DNA of 39,815 nucleotides from Akkermansiaceae bacterium (GCA_024233085.1 JACKQC010000030.1:1-39815); one strand, 5' to 3'; positions 1 through 7,726 are shown, numbered from the stretch's first letter. Numbers and translations are program-made. The notes: generated by a model not told the origin, from the letters alone.

Positions 1-240
1 GCAAATCCGACCGCAAGGATGCCGAGATGCTCGCCCGGTTGGCCCGCTCGGACGAAAAGCTGCTTTATCCCGTTACCCACCGGAGCGCCAGGCAGCAGCG
101 CGACCTGCTTCAGATCAAGCTGCGGGACAATCTATTGCGCCAGCGCGTCGATGTCATCAGCGCGGTGCGCTTCACCCTCAAGAGCATGGGGATCCGGGTG
201 GGTTCCCCCAACACGACTTGCTTCGCGCGCCACGCCCGGC
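1..240 (+). pseudogene. IS110-family transposase fragment (5' end outside window)
   Basis: Frame 3 from the window edge reads KSDRKDAEMLARLARSDE and continues through a basic helical stretch (RQQRDLLQIKLRDNLLRQR) to KSMGIRV and TTCFARHAR. This matches the region around the last acidic residues of the DEDD catalytic domain of IS110-type transposases and the connector that follows. After about position 240 the reading frame continues to 380 but no longer resembles the family; it runs into intergenic repeat sequence, so the C-terminal serine-containing domain is missing. The N-terminal half may lie upstream of the window. The piece is best read as a remnant rather than an active element. No terminal inverted repeats are expected for this family and none were seen. 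Confidence 0.7.
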
Positions 241-313
241 GCGGGGGCAGTCTGAACCAAGCGCCAATTTTGACGCAAGAAGAAGCTGGGAAGTTTTTTT
301 CCGGGCGATCGGC

Positions 314-412
314 CGGCGGGTTTTCAGGTCAGAATGGCTCCCTCCCCGAAAACCTGGCCAGGATGGCCCTGCCACGTTGAGCGACCGCCGCTTTCATTCA
401 CGCACACCCTTC
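314..412. repeat. Diverged single copy of the 71-bp TGGCCA-type repeat
   Basis: This stretch aligns by eye with the third tandem unit near 36296-36391. Both contain the core CTCCCCGAAAAC, then TGGCCAGGATGGCC, then TGCCACG, and the similarity continues past the unit into a TTTCA-CTCACACC-like tail. The central TGGCCA-GGA-TGGCC can form a short hairpin, here with one arm altered. It lies just beyond the stop codon of the minus-strand hypothetical gene, as the tandem copies lie just beyond the lexA stop. Confidence 0.7.
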
Positions 413-1004
413 AATTCGAGAGTCCGCCCGGGTCGCGATCTCCCGTCTCGAGCCAGGCGAGGGCTTTTTTCCAATCGGCGACTTCGCCGGGGATTCCGTG
501 CCTCTCCAGCCCGGTCACGATCTCCGCGGACGCGGGCTCGATGACGCCTTCCTCGGCGAGCTGTTTTTCGTCGGCCGGGCAGTCGGGAAAAATGCGGCGC
601 GCCAGGCGCCAGCAGGCCCAGGCCCGCCAGGCGCGCTGCGTGCGGCGGGGCTCGACCATGCGGGTGGCGAGGTGTTGGAAATGGCGCCGCGGGTTGCCGA
701 TGAATTGCCCCTCTTTCCTTTCCCGCATGATCCACGCCATCGCCGTGTAGGGAAGCGGCCATCGGGCGAGGACGGGCTCTCCGCCGGCGAGGTCGGCGCC
801 GAAGGCGCGGTTCAGTTGCAGCATGGCCTGTGCCGGCAGGCCTTGGAGCCAGAGCGACTGGCCGCATTTCAGGGCCTGCTCGTAAAACGCCGCGCCGCGG
901 TCGTGCTTGCCGAAGGTCTTCATGGAGGATGCCAGCACGGGCGCCTCCACCGGCGGGAGGAAGGGGCAGGGCGCGAGGCCGGGCAGATGTTCGCGGGCGA
1001 GCAT
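411..1004 (-). CDS. Conserved hypothetical protein at the end of the moxR operon
   Basis: The 197-residue product is soluble, with no signal peptide or membrane segment, and is rich in Ala, Arg, Trp and Leu. The middle (about residues 35-130) is predicted by eye to be mostly helical, with spaced alanine/leucine patterns such as GAAFYEQALKCGQSLW and PAQAMLQLNRAF that recall TPR-like helices; I do not recognise a family. The ATG at 1004 lies 11 bases after the RDD gene stop, with AGGATC in the gap as a possible ribosome site, so the two genes are probably translated together. A longer 820-residue reading from 2873 is open in the same frame but overlaps RDD and SpoIIM, so I reject it. Its role is unknown; context suggests a link to the MoxR/RDD membrane system. 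Confidence 0.7.
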   Translation of the reverse strand: MLAREHLPGLAPCPFLPPVEAPVLASSMKTFGKHDRGAAFYEQALKCGQSLWLQGLPAQAMLQLNRAFGADLAGGEPVLARWPLPYTAMAWIMRERKEGQFIGNPRRHFQHLATRMVEPRRTQRAWRAWACWRLARRIFPDCPADEKQLAEEGVIEPASAEIVTGLERHGIPGEVADWKKALAWLETGDRDPGGLSN

Positions 1005-1015
1005 GGCAAAAGATC

Positions 1016-1873
1016 CTAGGCCGCGCCTTCCGCCCGTCCCGCGGTAGGGGCGGCAGTGGCGATGGCGGCGGTCCGGGAGCGCTTTCGGAAGAGGGTGTCC
1101 ACGGTGTTGCGCAGGTATTGCTCGTCGGACAGGCCGTGGGTGATCTCCTCGGGGAAATCGACATAGCCGCGGAAATGTTCCGCCAGTCCGGCGAAAACCC
1201 TCAGCCGGTGGGCGGCGTCCATTTCGTCGCGCCGGATCAGGGCGTCGAGGGCCAATTGCGCCTCGGCGGGCGAGGTTTTCTGCCGCAGGCGGGCTTCGAG
1301 ATGCGGATAGGCGGTGAAGGAGTTCAACCCGCCGCCAAGGATCTGGTCGATGGCCGGCTCCTCGAGTTTCGGGCGGCGAATCACGAGCGTGCCGGCGGCG
1401 ATGTCGCCGAGCCGCTGGCAGCGGGCGCTCAGCAGACAGGAGACGCCGCCGACGAAGTAAAACAAGGTCGGCAAAATGTCCACGATCCGGAAGAGATTGC
1501 GCAGCACGATCTGCCGGAACCCCAGCGTGAGGCCCCGCTCGTCCACGACCTGGAGGCGCATCACGCGCTTGCCCACCGTCTGGCCGCGCCACACCCACTC
1601 GAGAAAAATCCCGTAAAAAACGGACACCAGAAATCCTATCAAGATTTTGACCGCGTAGGCGAAATCGAGCACGGCATCGCCGATGATCGGAATGACGATC
1701 GTGGCGGTCGCGAGGGCGCCCAGCGCGGCGGAAACGGCCTTCATGATCCCGAAAATGACGAAGCCATCCAGCATCCACGCAAACGCCCGCGTCGCGGGGC
1801 TCGCGATGGGCAGCGTGAAGGACACGCCCTCCGGGGTGCGAATCTCGAGCGAGGCGGTTTTTCCGAGGCTCAT
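1016..1873 (-). CDS. RDD family membrane protein
   Basis: The product has 285 residues. The N-terminal half carries the RDD domain: a first hydrophobic segment around RAFAWMLDGFVIFGIMKAV, two further membrane segments around residues 55-95, and the hallmark WRGQTVGKRVMRLQVVDERG motif followed by FRQIVLRNLFRIVD. A fourth hydrophobic stretch (LPTLFYFVGGVSCLLSARCQRLGD) ends the membrane part. The C-terminal 110 residues are soluble, charged and helical. RDD proteins are poorly characterised, and some have been linked to ion antiport. The gene follows spoIIM-like with a 39-bp gap and is followed after 11 bp by a hypothetical gene, consistent with one operon. The family call is firm; transport specificity cannot be inferred. 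Confidence 0.9.
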   Translation of the reverse strand: MSLGKTASLEIRTPEGVSFTLPIASPATRAFAWMLDGFVIFGIMKAVSAALGALATATIVIPIIGDAVLDFAYAVKILIGFLVSVFYGIFLEWVWRGQTVGKRVMRLQVVDERGLTLGFRQIVLRNLFRIVDILPTLFYFVGGVSCLLSARCQRLGDIAAGTLVIRRPKLEEPAIDQILGGGLNSFTAYPHLEARLRQKTSPAEAQLALDALIRRDEMDAAHRLRVFAGLAEHFRGYVDFPEEITHGLSDEQYLRNTVDTLFRKRSRTAAIATAAPTAGRAEGAA

Positions 1874-1912
1874 GGTTTCCGGGATGCGGGCAAAGGGAAG
1901 GACACCGGCTCG

Positions 1913-2917
1913 TCAGGCCGCGACCGGATCGGGTTTTCGGCCGCTCCAGCCGAGCCAGGCGGCGAGGACGACGAGCTGGAACACGCCAAAGAGAATCTTG
2001 AACGGGTAGACGGACGGCCCGTGATATTGGGAAAGGAACGACTCGACGATCCCGGCCCAGATCAGCATCACGGCCGCGCCGCCCACGAGATTGATAAGGT
2101 CCGGCCGGATGCGGGCGAGCCGCTGGCGCAGGCGCAGATTTGTGCCCCACCCGAACATGGCGCGTCCCAGCACCAGGCCCGCCTGTCCGCCGATGAAGAT
2201 GGCCGGCAACTCCCAGGACCCATGGGGCAGCAGCCACGCGAAGAGAAACTCCGCCTGTCCGTCGGCGATGTAGTCGTAACCGATCACGCCGATGAGGATG
2301 CCGTTGGAAAAGAGCAGCAGCACGGTCAGCAGCCCGTAGGAAACGCCCGACACCATCGTCAGCAGGGTGACCTTGGTGTTGTGGGTCATCAGGGTCGCGG
2401 AAAAGGTCTGGCGCTGCTCGAAATAGTCGAAGTCCTGTTTTTCCTCGCGCTCGACGCGTTTCGACGGCTTGCCCGCCACATGCCCGAACTGCGCGGGAAT
2501 GAACTCGCTCTTCAGGCCGTAGTCCGCGAACAGCATCCCGGCCCCGAACAACGCTCCCAGCCAGAAAATCGAGGTCGACAGGGCGAAGGCGCGAAGGTGA
2601 CGCCGAAAAGTTCGCGGAAACGATCTCGAGAGCCAACGCCAGGGCGCGAACGGAACCCCGCGGGCCCGGCGCTCGTGCAGGGCGCTGTAGGCGCGGGCGA
2701 CGACATTTTCGAGCCACACTTTCAATTCCCCGTCTCCGGCGAAAGTCTGGAGTTTCACCAGATCGGAGGCCGCCCGTTGATAGAGATAATGAAAGCGCCG
2801 CACCTCCTCGAGGGTAAAGACCCGGTCGGCGCGATCCTCCTGCAATTTCATCAAAGCCTGCAACTCGTCCCAATAAGGACGTTCGCCTTCGATGAATCGG
2901 TCGAGATCGAGGATCAT
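1913..2917 (-). CDS. Stage II sporulation protein M (SpoIIM/DUF95) family membrane protein
   Basis: The ATG at 2917 gives 334 residues starting MILDLDRFIEGERPYWDEL, a typical start for this family. An amphipathic N-terminal half of about 110 residues precedes a set of membrane helices (FALSTSIFWLGALFGAGMLF; LLTMVSGVSYGLLTVLLLFSNG; PHGSWELPAIFIGGQAGLVLG; LINLVGGAAVMLIWAGIVESF). The LPHGSWELPA motif is typical of the family. In this genomic setting it belongs to the MoxR-DUF58 system and does not imply sporulation. There is no clear ribosome site before the ATG. The same frame stays open upstream through an 8-bp repeat array to an ATG at 3025 that overlaps the stop of the preceding gene by one base, so a 36-residue N-terminal extension is possible. 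Confidence 0.85.
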   Translation of the reverse strand: MILDLDRFIEGERPYWDELQALMKLQEDRADRVFTLEEVRRFHYLYQRAASDLVKLQTFAGDGELKVWLENVVARAYSALHERRARGVPFAPWRWLSRSFPRTFRRHLRAFALSTSIFWLGALFGAGMLFADYGLKSEFIPAQFGHVAGKPSKRVEREEKQDFDYFEQRQTFSATLMTHNTKVTLLTMVSGVSYGLLTVLLLFSNGILIGVIGYDYIADGQAEFLFAWLLPHGSWELPAIFIGGQAGLVLGRAMFGWGTNLRLRQRLARIRPDLINLVGGAAVMLIWAGIVESFLSQYHGPSVYPFKILFGVFQLVVLAAWLGWSGRKPDPVAA

Positions 2918-2932
2918 GGGGTTAGAGAAACC

Positions 2933-3000
2933 GGGATACAGGGATACAGGGATACAGGGATACAGGGATACAGGGAGCGGGGAGCGGGGAGCGGGGAGCG
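2933..3000. repeat. Tandem array: 5 x GGGATACA plus about 4 x GGAGCGG
   Basis: Positions 2933-2972 are five perfect copies of the octamer GGGATACA. They run directly into 2974-3000, which is 3.9 copies of the heptamer GGAGCGG. The array lies between the four-helix-bundle gene and the spoIIM-like gene. The octamer is the reverse complement of the unit in the array at 3452-3540, so the two arrays are inverted relative to each other around the four-helix-bundle gene. Confidence 0.97.
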
Positions 3001-3024
3001 ATTGCTGAATACAGAAGGCAATCA

Positions 3025-3393
3025 TCACTGATCATTTCGCCGTTCGCGCTCGATGTAGTTGATGTAGGCGTTGAGTCTTTTCTGAAGTTGTTTCATGGCT
3101 TGGCGGAGAGTCTCGTACTCCGCTTCGGACGCGAGGTCGCGATTCCTGGATTTCTCCAGCCAGGTCAGCGATTCCCCAAGAGAACCCCGGCCGTAATAAA
3201 AGAACTTCCGTTTTTCACCGTAAAAATATCGCGCGTAGCCCTCGCTGATATTGGCGGCGATCGAGTCGGCGGCTTTCACAAACTGTTGCCCGACTGTCCA
3301 CCTCGAAAACCAGCGCCACCGGCCGACCATGCCCCAAACGCTCTCCCCGATCGTCATCGCTTCCTGATAGATCTCCAAATCTTCCACGTCCAT
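3025..3393 (-). CDS. Four-helix-bundle protein (23S rRNA intervening-sequence protein family)
   Basis: The 122-residue product begins MDVEDLEIYQEAMTIGESVW and contains QFVKAADSIAANISEGYARY, the conserved second helix with the SIAANIAEG-type motif of the four-helix-bundle/IVP family (TIGR02436). It ends in a basic, coiled-coil-like helix (RQAMKQLQKRLNAYINYIE). Family members sit in rRNA intervening sequences or, more often, as scattered single genes; a related fold serves as the accessory protein of diversity-generating retroelements. No reverse transcriptase is present here. The gene interrupts the moxR-DUF58-spoIIM-RDD set, has the same orientation, and is flanked on both sides by inverted arrays of one 8-bp repeat, which suggests it arrived as a cassette. 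Its stop TGA overlaps an ATG of the downstream frame by one base. The biochemical role is unknown. Confidence 0.92.
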   Translation of the reverse strand: MDVEDLEIYQEAMTIGESVWGMVGRWRWFSRWTVGQQFVKAADSIAANISEGYARYFYGEKRKFFYYGRGSLGESLTWLEKSRNRDLASEAEYETLRQAMKQLQKRLNAYINYIERERRNDQ

Positions 3394-3451
3394 GATTCGT
3401 CAGTCTCTTTCGAATTGAAAATCCCCAATTTACCCAACTATCAAATCTCTC

Positions 3452-3540
3452 TGTATCCCTGTATCCCTGTATCCCTGTATCCCTGTATCCCTGTATCCCT
3501 GTATCCCTGTATCCCTGTATCCCTGTATCCCTGTATCCCT
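3452..3540. repeat. Tandem array: 11 x TGTATCCC
   Basis: Positions 3452-3539 are eleven perfect copies of TGTATCCC, the reverse complement of the GGGATACA unit in the array at 2933-2972. The last repeat base also forms part of the DUF58 stop codon (TAG at 3541-3539), so the array abuts that gene exactly. On the minus strand it forms the upstream region of the four-helix-bundle gene, whose ATG is 58 bp away. The perfect copies suggest recent or ongoing expansion. Confidence 0.98.
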
Positions 3541-4948
3541 AAATCAACTGCCGCTTTTTCACATTCAAATACTGCGTCACCGCCTCGGCGCAGAGTTCCT
3601 CGTGCTCGGGCAGGCCGAGTTCGATGCCGAGGTGGCTGAGTTTCTGGCCGATCTCGCGGAGATCCCGCCACTGATAATGTCCGCCGAGACACTCGTAAAT
3701 TTCCCCGACCGTGGCGGGCTCGCGTTTGCGGGAAAAAAGCGGCTGCGCCCCCTCGGGCCGGATCATGTTCACCAAAATCAGGTGCTGCCGGCTCAGCAGC
3801 GACATGCTGTCGTAAAAGTGCTCGGCCGTCAGGGGATCGCTCAGATCGACCAGCATCACCAACAGGGCGCGGCGGGTCAGGCGCTGGCGAATGGAGATCG
3901 CCAACTGCTCGAAGTCGGGCGCCACCATCTTCGGCTCCAGCGTGTAGAGGGAATCCCGCACGATATTGAAATGATCGCGGCCGTTCCGGCCCCGGATGAA
4001 GCGATCCACCTGATCGGCGAAACTGACGAAGCCGAAAAGATCGCCCTGCCGTTCCGCCACCGAGGCCAGCACCAGGGCGCAGTGCAAAAAGCGCTCCAAC
4101 TGCGTCGTCACGGCGAATTCCCCTCCCGCGGCGTGTTCCGACAAACTCAGGAGCGACTCCTCGGTCTCCTCGACCGGCGTCCGGATCTCCCGGGCGCTCA
4201 GCCGCGAATGATCGACGATCACATACACCTCCTGGGTGCGCTCGATCTGGTAGGTCCGGGTGACGGGTTGACCGCGGCGGGCGGTGGCTTTCCAGTCGAT
4301 GTCCACGTAGTCGTCGCCGTGCTGGTATTCCCGCAACTGCTCGAATTCCCGTCCCTTGCCCACCTGCCGCACCGCGTGGCCGCCCTCGTTGCCCCGGTGG
4401 AGAAACAGCGCCGAAAGGCGCCGCCGCTCGGCCGCCAGGTCGGGATAGACGCGCAGCTCCAGCCCGATGGAAAATCGCCTCCGTATCGTCCAAAGGCCCA
4501 CCCGGGAAACCGTTTCCACGTGACAGGCGTCGATCCCGAACTGACCGCGGCGGAGCGGGAGCAAGCGGTAGCCGGCCTTCACCCATTTCCCCGCCGGGAT
4601 CGCCGGCAGCGACGCCACCACCTCGCCCGCCGCGCGAAACGCCGAGCCCAACGGAAACCCGTAACGCAGCCAGGGAATCGCGTCCTCGCCCCGGTTGGAA
4701 AATCGAAGATCGACGGCGAACTCCCGCCCGCTCGTGCATCGCACCACGTCCGGCGCCTCCAGCCCGAGGCTTCCGAGCCTGCCCGCCGAGATTTGCAAAT
4801 CGATCGCCGCCACCAGCGCCACCAGCAGGACGACACCCAGCGCGGCCCATTCCCCCGCCCCTTCGCCGAAATAAAACACCGCCCCCACAGCCGGCACCAC
4901 GACCAGCGCGGTCACCCACAAGAGCGGCGTGTTCGGCGCGAATCTCAT
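3539..4948 (-). CDS. DUF58 domain protein (MoxR-associated, vWA-like)
   Basis: The ATG at 4948 gives 469 residues. Two adjacent hydrophobic segments at residues 8-50 (PLLWVTALVVVPAVGAVFYF; WAALGVVLLVALVAAIDL) anchor it in the membrane. A beta-rich region follows, then the DUF58 signature around residues 210-250 (REYQHGDDYVDIDWKATARRG) leading into a vWA-like core (EVYVIVDHSRLS). The VIVDHS segment has D and S at the start of a MIDAS-like site, but the full DxSxS pattern is not kept. DUF58 proteins are partners of MoxR AAA+ ATPases, which lie 41 bp upstream here. Metal-dependent or chaperone-type activity is known only loosely for the family. The stop codon coincides with the start of an octamer repeat array, and the normal downstream partner is displaced by the four-helix-bundle gene. 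Confidence 0.9.
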   Translation of the reverse strand: MRFAPNTPLLWVTALVVVPAVGAVFYFGEGAGEWAALGVVLLVALVAAIDLQISAGRLGSLGLEAPDVVRCTSGREFAVDLRFSNRGEDAIPWLRYGFPLGSAFRAAGEVVASLPAIPAGKWVKAGYRLLPLRRGQFGIDACHVETVSRVGLWTIRRRFSIGLELRVYPDLAAERRRLSALFLHRGNEGGHAVRQVGKGREFEQLREYQHGDDYVDIDWKATARRGQPVTRTYQIERTQEVYVIVDHSRLSAREIRTPVEETEESLLSLSEHAAGGEFAVTTQLERFLHCALVLASVAERQGDLFGFVSFADQVDRFIRGRNGRDHFNIVRDSLYTLEPKMVAPDFEQLAISIRQRLTRRALLVMLVDLSDPLTAEHFYDSMSLLSRQHLILVNMIRPEGAQPLFSRKREPATVGEIYECLGGHYQWRDLREIGQKLSHLGIELGLPEHEELCAEAVTQYLNVKKRQLI

Positions 4949-4989
4949 CTCGGTTCGTCGCTTTCGCTTCGCATCCCGCGTCGTTCGCC

Positions 4990-6000
4990 TCAGCGCGGCA
5001 CGGCGACGCGCTCGAGCAGTTTCTGGATCGCCTCGCGCACCGTGACCCCCTCGATTTCGTACTCCGGCCGCAGCACGACCCGGTGGGCCAGCACGGGATA
5101 ACTCATCGCCCGAATGTCGTCGGGCGTCACAAAGTCGCGCCCCTGAATCGCGGCGAAAGCGCGGCTGGAAAGCAGCAGCGCCTGGGTCGCCCGCGGTCCC
5201 GCGCCGACCTGAATGCTGTCGAGCCGGCGCGTCTCGCGAATCAGATCGACGACGTAGCCGGAAAGCTCGTCCTTCACCGTGATGCCGCGCAGCGCGGCCC
5301 GCATTTCGGCGAGTTCGGCCTCGCTCAGGACCGGCTCCACCGCGCCGCTCTCCAGCCTCGTCTCGGGAGAATCTTCGCCGAGCGATTGGCGGGCCAGCTC
5401 CAGCTCCTCGTCGCGCAGCGGGTAGTCCATCTCCACTTTCAGCAGGAAACGATCCTTCTGCGCCTCGGGCAGCGGGTAGGTGCCCTCGTATTCGATGGGA
5501 TTCTGGGTCGCGAAAACCGTGAAACTCGGCGGCAGGGCGTGATTGACCCCGTCGATGGTGACCTGGCGCTCCTGCATCGCCTGGAGCAGCGCGCTCTGTG
5601 TTTTCGCCGGGGCGCGGTTGATTTCGTCGGCGAGCAGGAAAGCGGTGAAGACCGGCCCCCGCACCAGATGAAAGGCGCCCTCCTGCAGGTTGAAGATGTT
5701 CGTTCCCGTGATGTCGGACGGCATCAGATCGGGAGTAAACTGGATGCGCCCGAAATCCGTGCCCAGCACTTTCGCCAGCGTCCGCACCAGCAGCGTTTTC
5801 GCCACCCCCGGCACCCCCTCGATCAGGATGTGGTTGCCGGTGAAGACGGCGATCAGGCAATGATCGACGACGACTTGCTGGCCGATGATGACTTTCGCCA
5901 CCTCGGCGCGCGAACGGGCGAGGATCTCCCGCACCGCCTCGACCTTTTCGCCGGAGGGAGCGACCGGAATTTCCGGCGGGGATTGAGGGTCTGATTCCAT
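4990..6000 (-). CDS. MoxR-type AAA+ ATPase
   Basis: The ATG at 6000 gives 336 residues (MESDPQSPPEIPV). An in-frame start 13 codons upstream is also possible. Walker A is GVPGVAKT (62-69) and Walker B is LLADEIN (D125, E126); these are followed by the family signature RAPAKTQSALLQAMQE and sensor-like FATQNPIEYEGTYPLPEAQKDRF. The C-terminal lid domain is complete (VTPDDIRAMSYPVLAHR). MoxR ATPases act as chaperone-like factors for assembling or activating protein complexes, usually with a DUF58 or vWA protein, which is the next gene here. It is the first gene of the minus-strand operon running to position 411 and is divergent from the ABC permease gene. Confidence 0.95.
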   Translation of the reverse strand: MESDPQSPPEIPVAPSGEKVEAVREILARSRAEVAKVIIGQQVVVDHCLIAVFTGNHILIEGVPGVAKTLLVRTLAKVLGTDFGRIQFTPDLMPSDITGTNIFNLQEGAFHLVRGPVFTAFLLADEINRAPAKTQSALLQAMQERQVTIDGVNHALPPSFTVFATQNPIEYEGTYPLPEAQKDRFLLKVEMDYPLRDEELELARQSLGEDSPETRLESGAVEPVLSEAELAEMRAALRGITVKDELSGYVVDLIRETRRLDSIQVGAGPRATQALLLSSRAFAAIQGRDFVTPDDIRAMSYPVLAHRVVLRPEYEIEGVTVREAIQKLLERVAVPR

Positions 6001-6345
6001 GATGATCTGGTGATTGGGGTCCGTCGAACTTCGAAGCAAGGTGCCGCCTCGAACGAAAGCCGGCGTTGGGGCGGTCTCTGGTGGAAAGTTAAAAATATCC
6101 TGTGAATCCTGTCAAAACCGGGGAGATTCGCCGGAGGCGTTTCCCGCGCACTTCCCTCGCACAAGGGACGTCGCACACAACCCCAAAAATCCCGCGTTTT
6201 GGCAAGCCGGAAATCGCGGCGCCCGCGTTCGGAGGGTAAATTTCGGCTTTCGAGTCGCGCCCCCGGCCCCCATTCGGTCGTGTCGCGACCGGCGCGCGGG
6301 TTGGCGTGGATTTCCCGGCCAAGCCGGGTTAAAAGATCGGAGTCC
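6001..6345. other. Divergent intergenic region, moxR / ABC permease
   Basis: The region holds the start signals of two divergent genes and no convincing reading frame. It contains a two-unit remnant of a 9-bp repeat, TCCTGTGAA TCCTGTCAA (6098-6115). G+C drops locally around 6085-6120. The permease GTG at 6346 is preceded by CGGAG (6338-6342), a plausible ribosome site. Confidence 0.6.
6087..6115 (-). promoter_or_regulatory. Possible sigma-70-like promoter for the moxR operon
   Basis: On the minus strand a perfect TTGACA (6115-6110) is followed after 17 bases by TTAACT (6092-6087), which matches only three of six -10 positions. A start about 80 bases before moxR would follow. The -35 match falls inside a 9-bp repeat unit, so it may be coincidental. 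Confidence 0.3.
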
Positions 6346-7662
6346 GTGAAACGCCTCCCCCAACTGCTGACCGACTACGGCATGCTGATCGTGCTGATCC
6401 TGCTGTGCGCGTTTTATTCGGCCGTGACGCTGCGAAAGCACAAGGCGACCGGTGCCGAGGGCGCGCTGTCCCTCGCGGAGCGGGTGCGGAACGAAGTTCC
6501 CGCGGGCGGCTCGGTTTTTGTCGCCGCCGGCACCACGCCGGAGGACAAAGCCTTCGCCGACACCCTTACCCGCACCCTCACGCAGGCGGGCTACGGCGTC
6601 CACGCCTCCCAGGGGCCGCCCGGTCAGGCGCGGAAGGCGCTAGCCGAACTGCCGGACCCGCCGGCGGCGATCGCGTGCAGCCCCTCCACGGCGAGTTGGT
6701 CGATCTTCGACACGCACCCGGACACCCCGCGTCTCTACCCCCGCGAGCGTCTCTGGCCCGATTTCCTCAAGCGCGACAACCTCATCAACATCGCCAACCA
6801 GATCGCCGTCATCGCCATCCTCGCCATCGGCATGACGCTGATCATCATCACGCGCGGCATCGACCTGTCCGCCGGCAGCCTGCTGGCGCTTTCGGCGGTC
6901 GCGACGGCGTGGTTCATCGAGCAAAACGGCGCCGAATCCGCCTCGGCCGCGACGATGATGCTCGCCAGCCTCGGCGGCATCGCCATCTGCGCCGCCATGG
7001 GATTTTTCAACGGCGCGATGGTCAGCGCCTTCGCGTTGCCGCCCTTCATCGTCACCCTGTCCACCATGCTCATCGCCAGCGGCATCGCCTTCGACTGGGC
7101 GGACAACGAGTCGATCCACCGGCTGCCGGAGTCTTTCAACTGGCTGGGGCGGGCCGCCTTTCGCCTCCCCGGGATCGGCCTGCGCCTGCCGGTGGCGGTC
7201 GCGCTGATGGCCTTGCTCTACGGACTGGCCCACTTTTTCATGATGCGCACCGTGCCCGGCCGCTATCTCTACGCGCTGGGCGGCGGCCCCGAGGCGGCCC
7301 GGCTCTCCGGCGTGCCGGTGGCGAAGGTGCTCATCCTCGCCTACACCGCCGGCGGCGCCTTCGCCGGCCTCGGTGGCGTGCTGATGGCGTCCCAACTCGA
7401 GAGCGGCGCCCCGACCTACGGCCTCATGTACGAGCTGAAAGTCATCGCCGCCGTCGTGGTGGGCGGCGCGTCGTTGTCCGGCGGTTCCGGGAAAATCTTC
7501 GGCACCCTCATCGGCGCCTTCATCATCGGGGTGAACGAGAACGGCATGAATCTCATCGGTATCGAGTTCGGCGCGCAGAAATACGTGCTCGGCGCCATCA
7601 TTCTCGCCGCCGTCCTGCTCGACCGCGCCAAGCGCTGGTGGCTGACCCGGCTGCGCCAGTGA
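6346..7662 (+). CDS. ABC transporter permease, ribose/sugar (BPD_transp_2) type, with N-terminal insert
   Basis: The GTG start at 6346, preceded by CGGAG, gives 438 residues. TM1 is at residues 11-28. The main permease core begins near residue 140 with FLKRDNLINIANQIAVIAIL and the RbsC-like motif TRGIDLSAGSLLALSAV (169-185), followed by VSAFALPPFIVTLSTM, RYLYALGGGPEAARLSGV and VVVGGASLSGGSGKIFGTLIGA. Between TM1 and the core lies a roughly 105-residue hydrophilic insert (about 32-138) that looks like a small alpha/beta domain (SVFVAAGTTPEDKAFADTL). RbsC-type permeases lack such an insert. No ATP-binding or solute-binding gene adjoins it, so partners must be encoded elsewhere. The substrate is unknown, probably a sugar or nucleoside. 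It converges with the cytochrome gene at 7749. Confidence 0.85.
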   Translation: MKRLPQLLTDYGMLIVLILLCAFYSAVTLRKHKATGAEGALSLAERVRNEVPAGGSVFVAAGTTPEDKAFADTLTRTLTQAGYGVHASQGPPGQARKALAELPDPPAAIACSPSTASWSIFDTHPDTPRLYPRERLWPDFLKRDNLINIANQIAVIAILAIGMTLIIITRGIDLSAGSLLALSAVATAWFIEQNGAESASAATMMLASLGGIAICAAMGFFNGAMVSAFALPPFIVTLSTMLIASGIAFDWADNESIHRLPESFNWLGRAAFRLPGIGLRLPVAVALMALLYGLAHFFMMRTVPGRYLYALGGGPEAARLSGVPVAKVLILAYTAGGAFAGLGGVLMASQLESGAPTYGLMYELKVIAAVVVGGASLSGGSGKIFGTLIGAFIIGVNENGMNLIGIEFGAQKYVLGAIILAAVLLDRAKRWWLTRLRQ

Positions 7663-7689
7663 CCGTTTTCCCCTTCCTTCCCGATCGCA

Positions 7690-7726
7690 CTCAACAGGGT
7701 TGGGTCACCGACTCAACCCTGTTGGG
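7690..7726. terminator. Hairpin repeat (AACAGGGTT family) between convergent genes
   Basis: CAACAGGGTTGGGTC (7692-7706), then loop ACC, then GACTCAACCCTGTTG (7710-7724) gives a 15-bp stem with one G-T pair and a 3-base loop. It lies between the stop codons of two convergent genes and could end transcription in both directions, although no U-run follows. It is one of six loci of the same repeat family in this window. Confidence 0.6.

Noticed and set aside
411..2873. An 820-codon open frame on the minus strand
   Set aside because: It overlaps RDD and SpoIIM in another frame; only the last 197 codons read like a protein and have a sensible start.
1913..2917. Evidence for sporulation from the SpoIIM-type gene
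   Set aside because: The family is widespread beside MoxR/DUF58 in non-spore-formers and no other sporulation gene is present.
3025..3393. Diversity-generating retroelement accessory gene (avd-like)
   Set aside because: No reverse transcriptase, template repeat or variable-repeat gene is present nearby.
2933..3540. CRISPR-like or protein-repeat reading of the octamer arrays
   Set aside because: The units are directly adjacent short tandem repeats without spacers; peptides such as YPCIPVSL simply reflect the octamer read in any frame.
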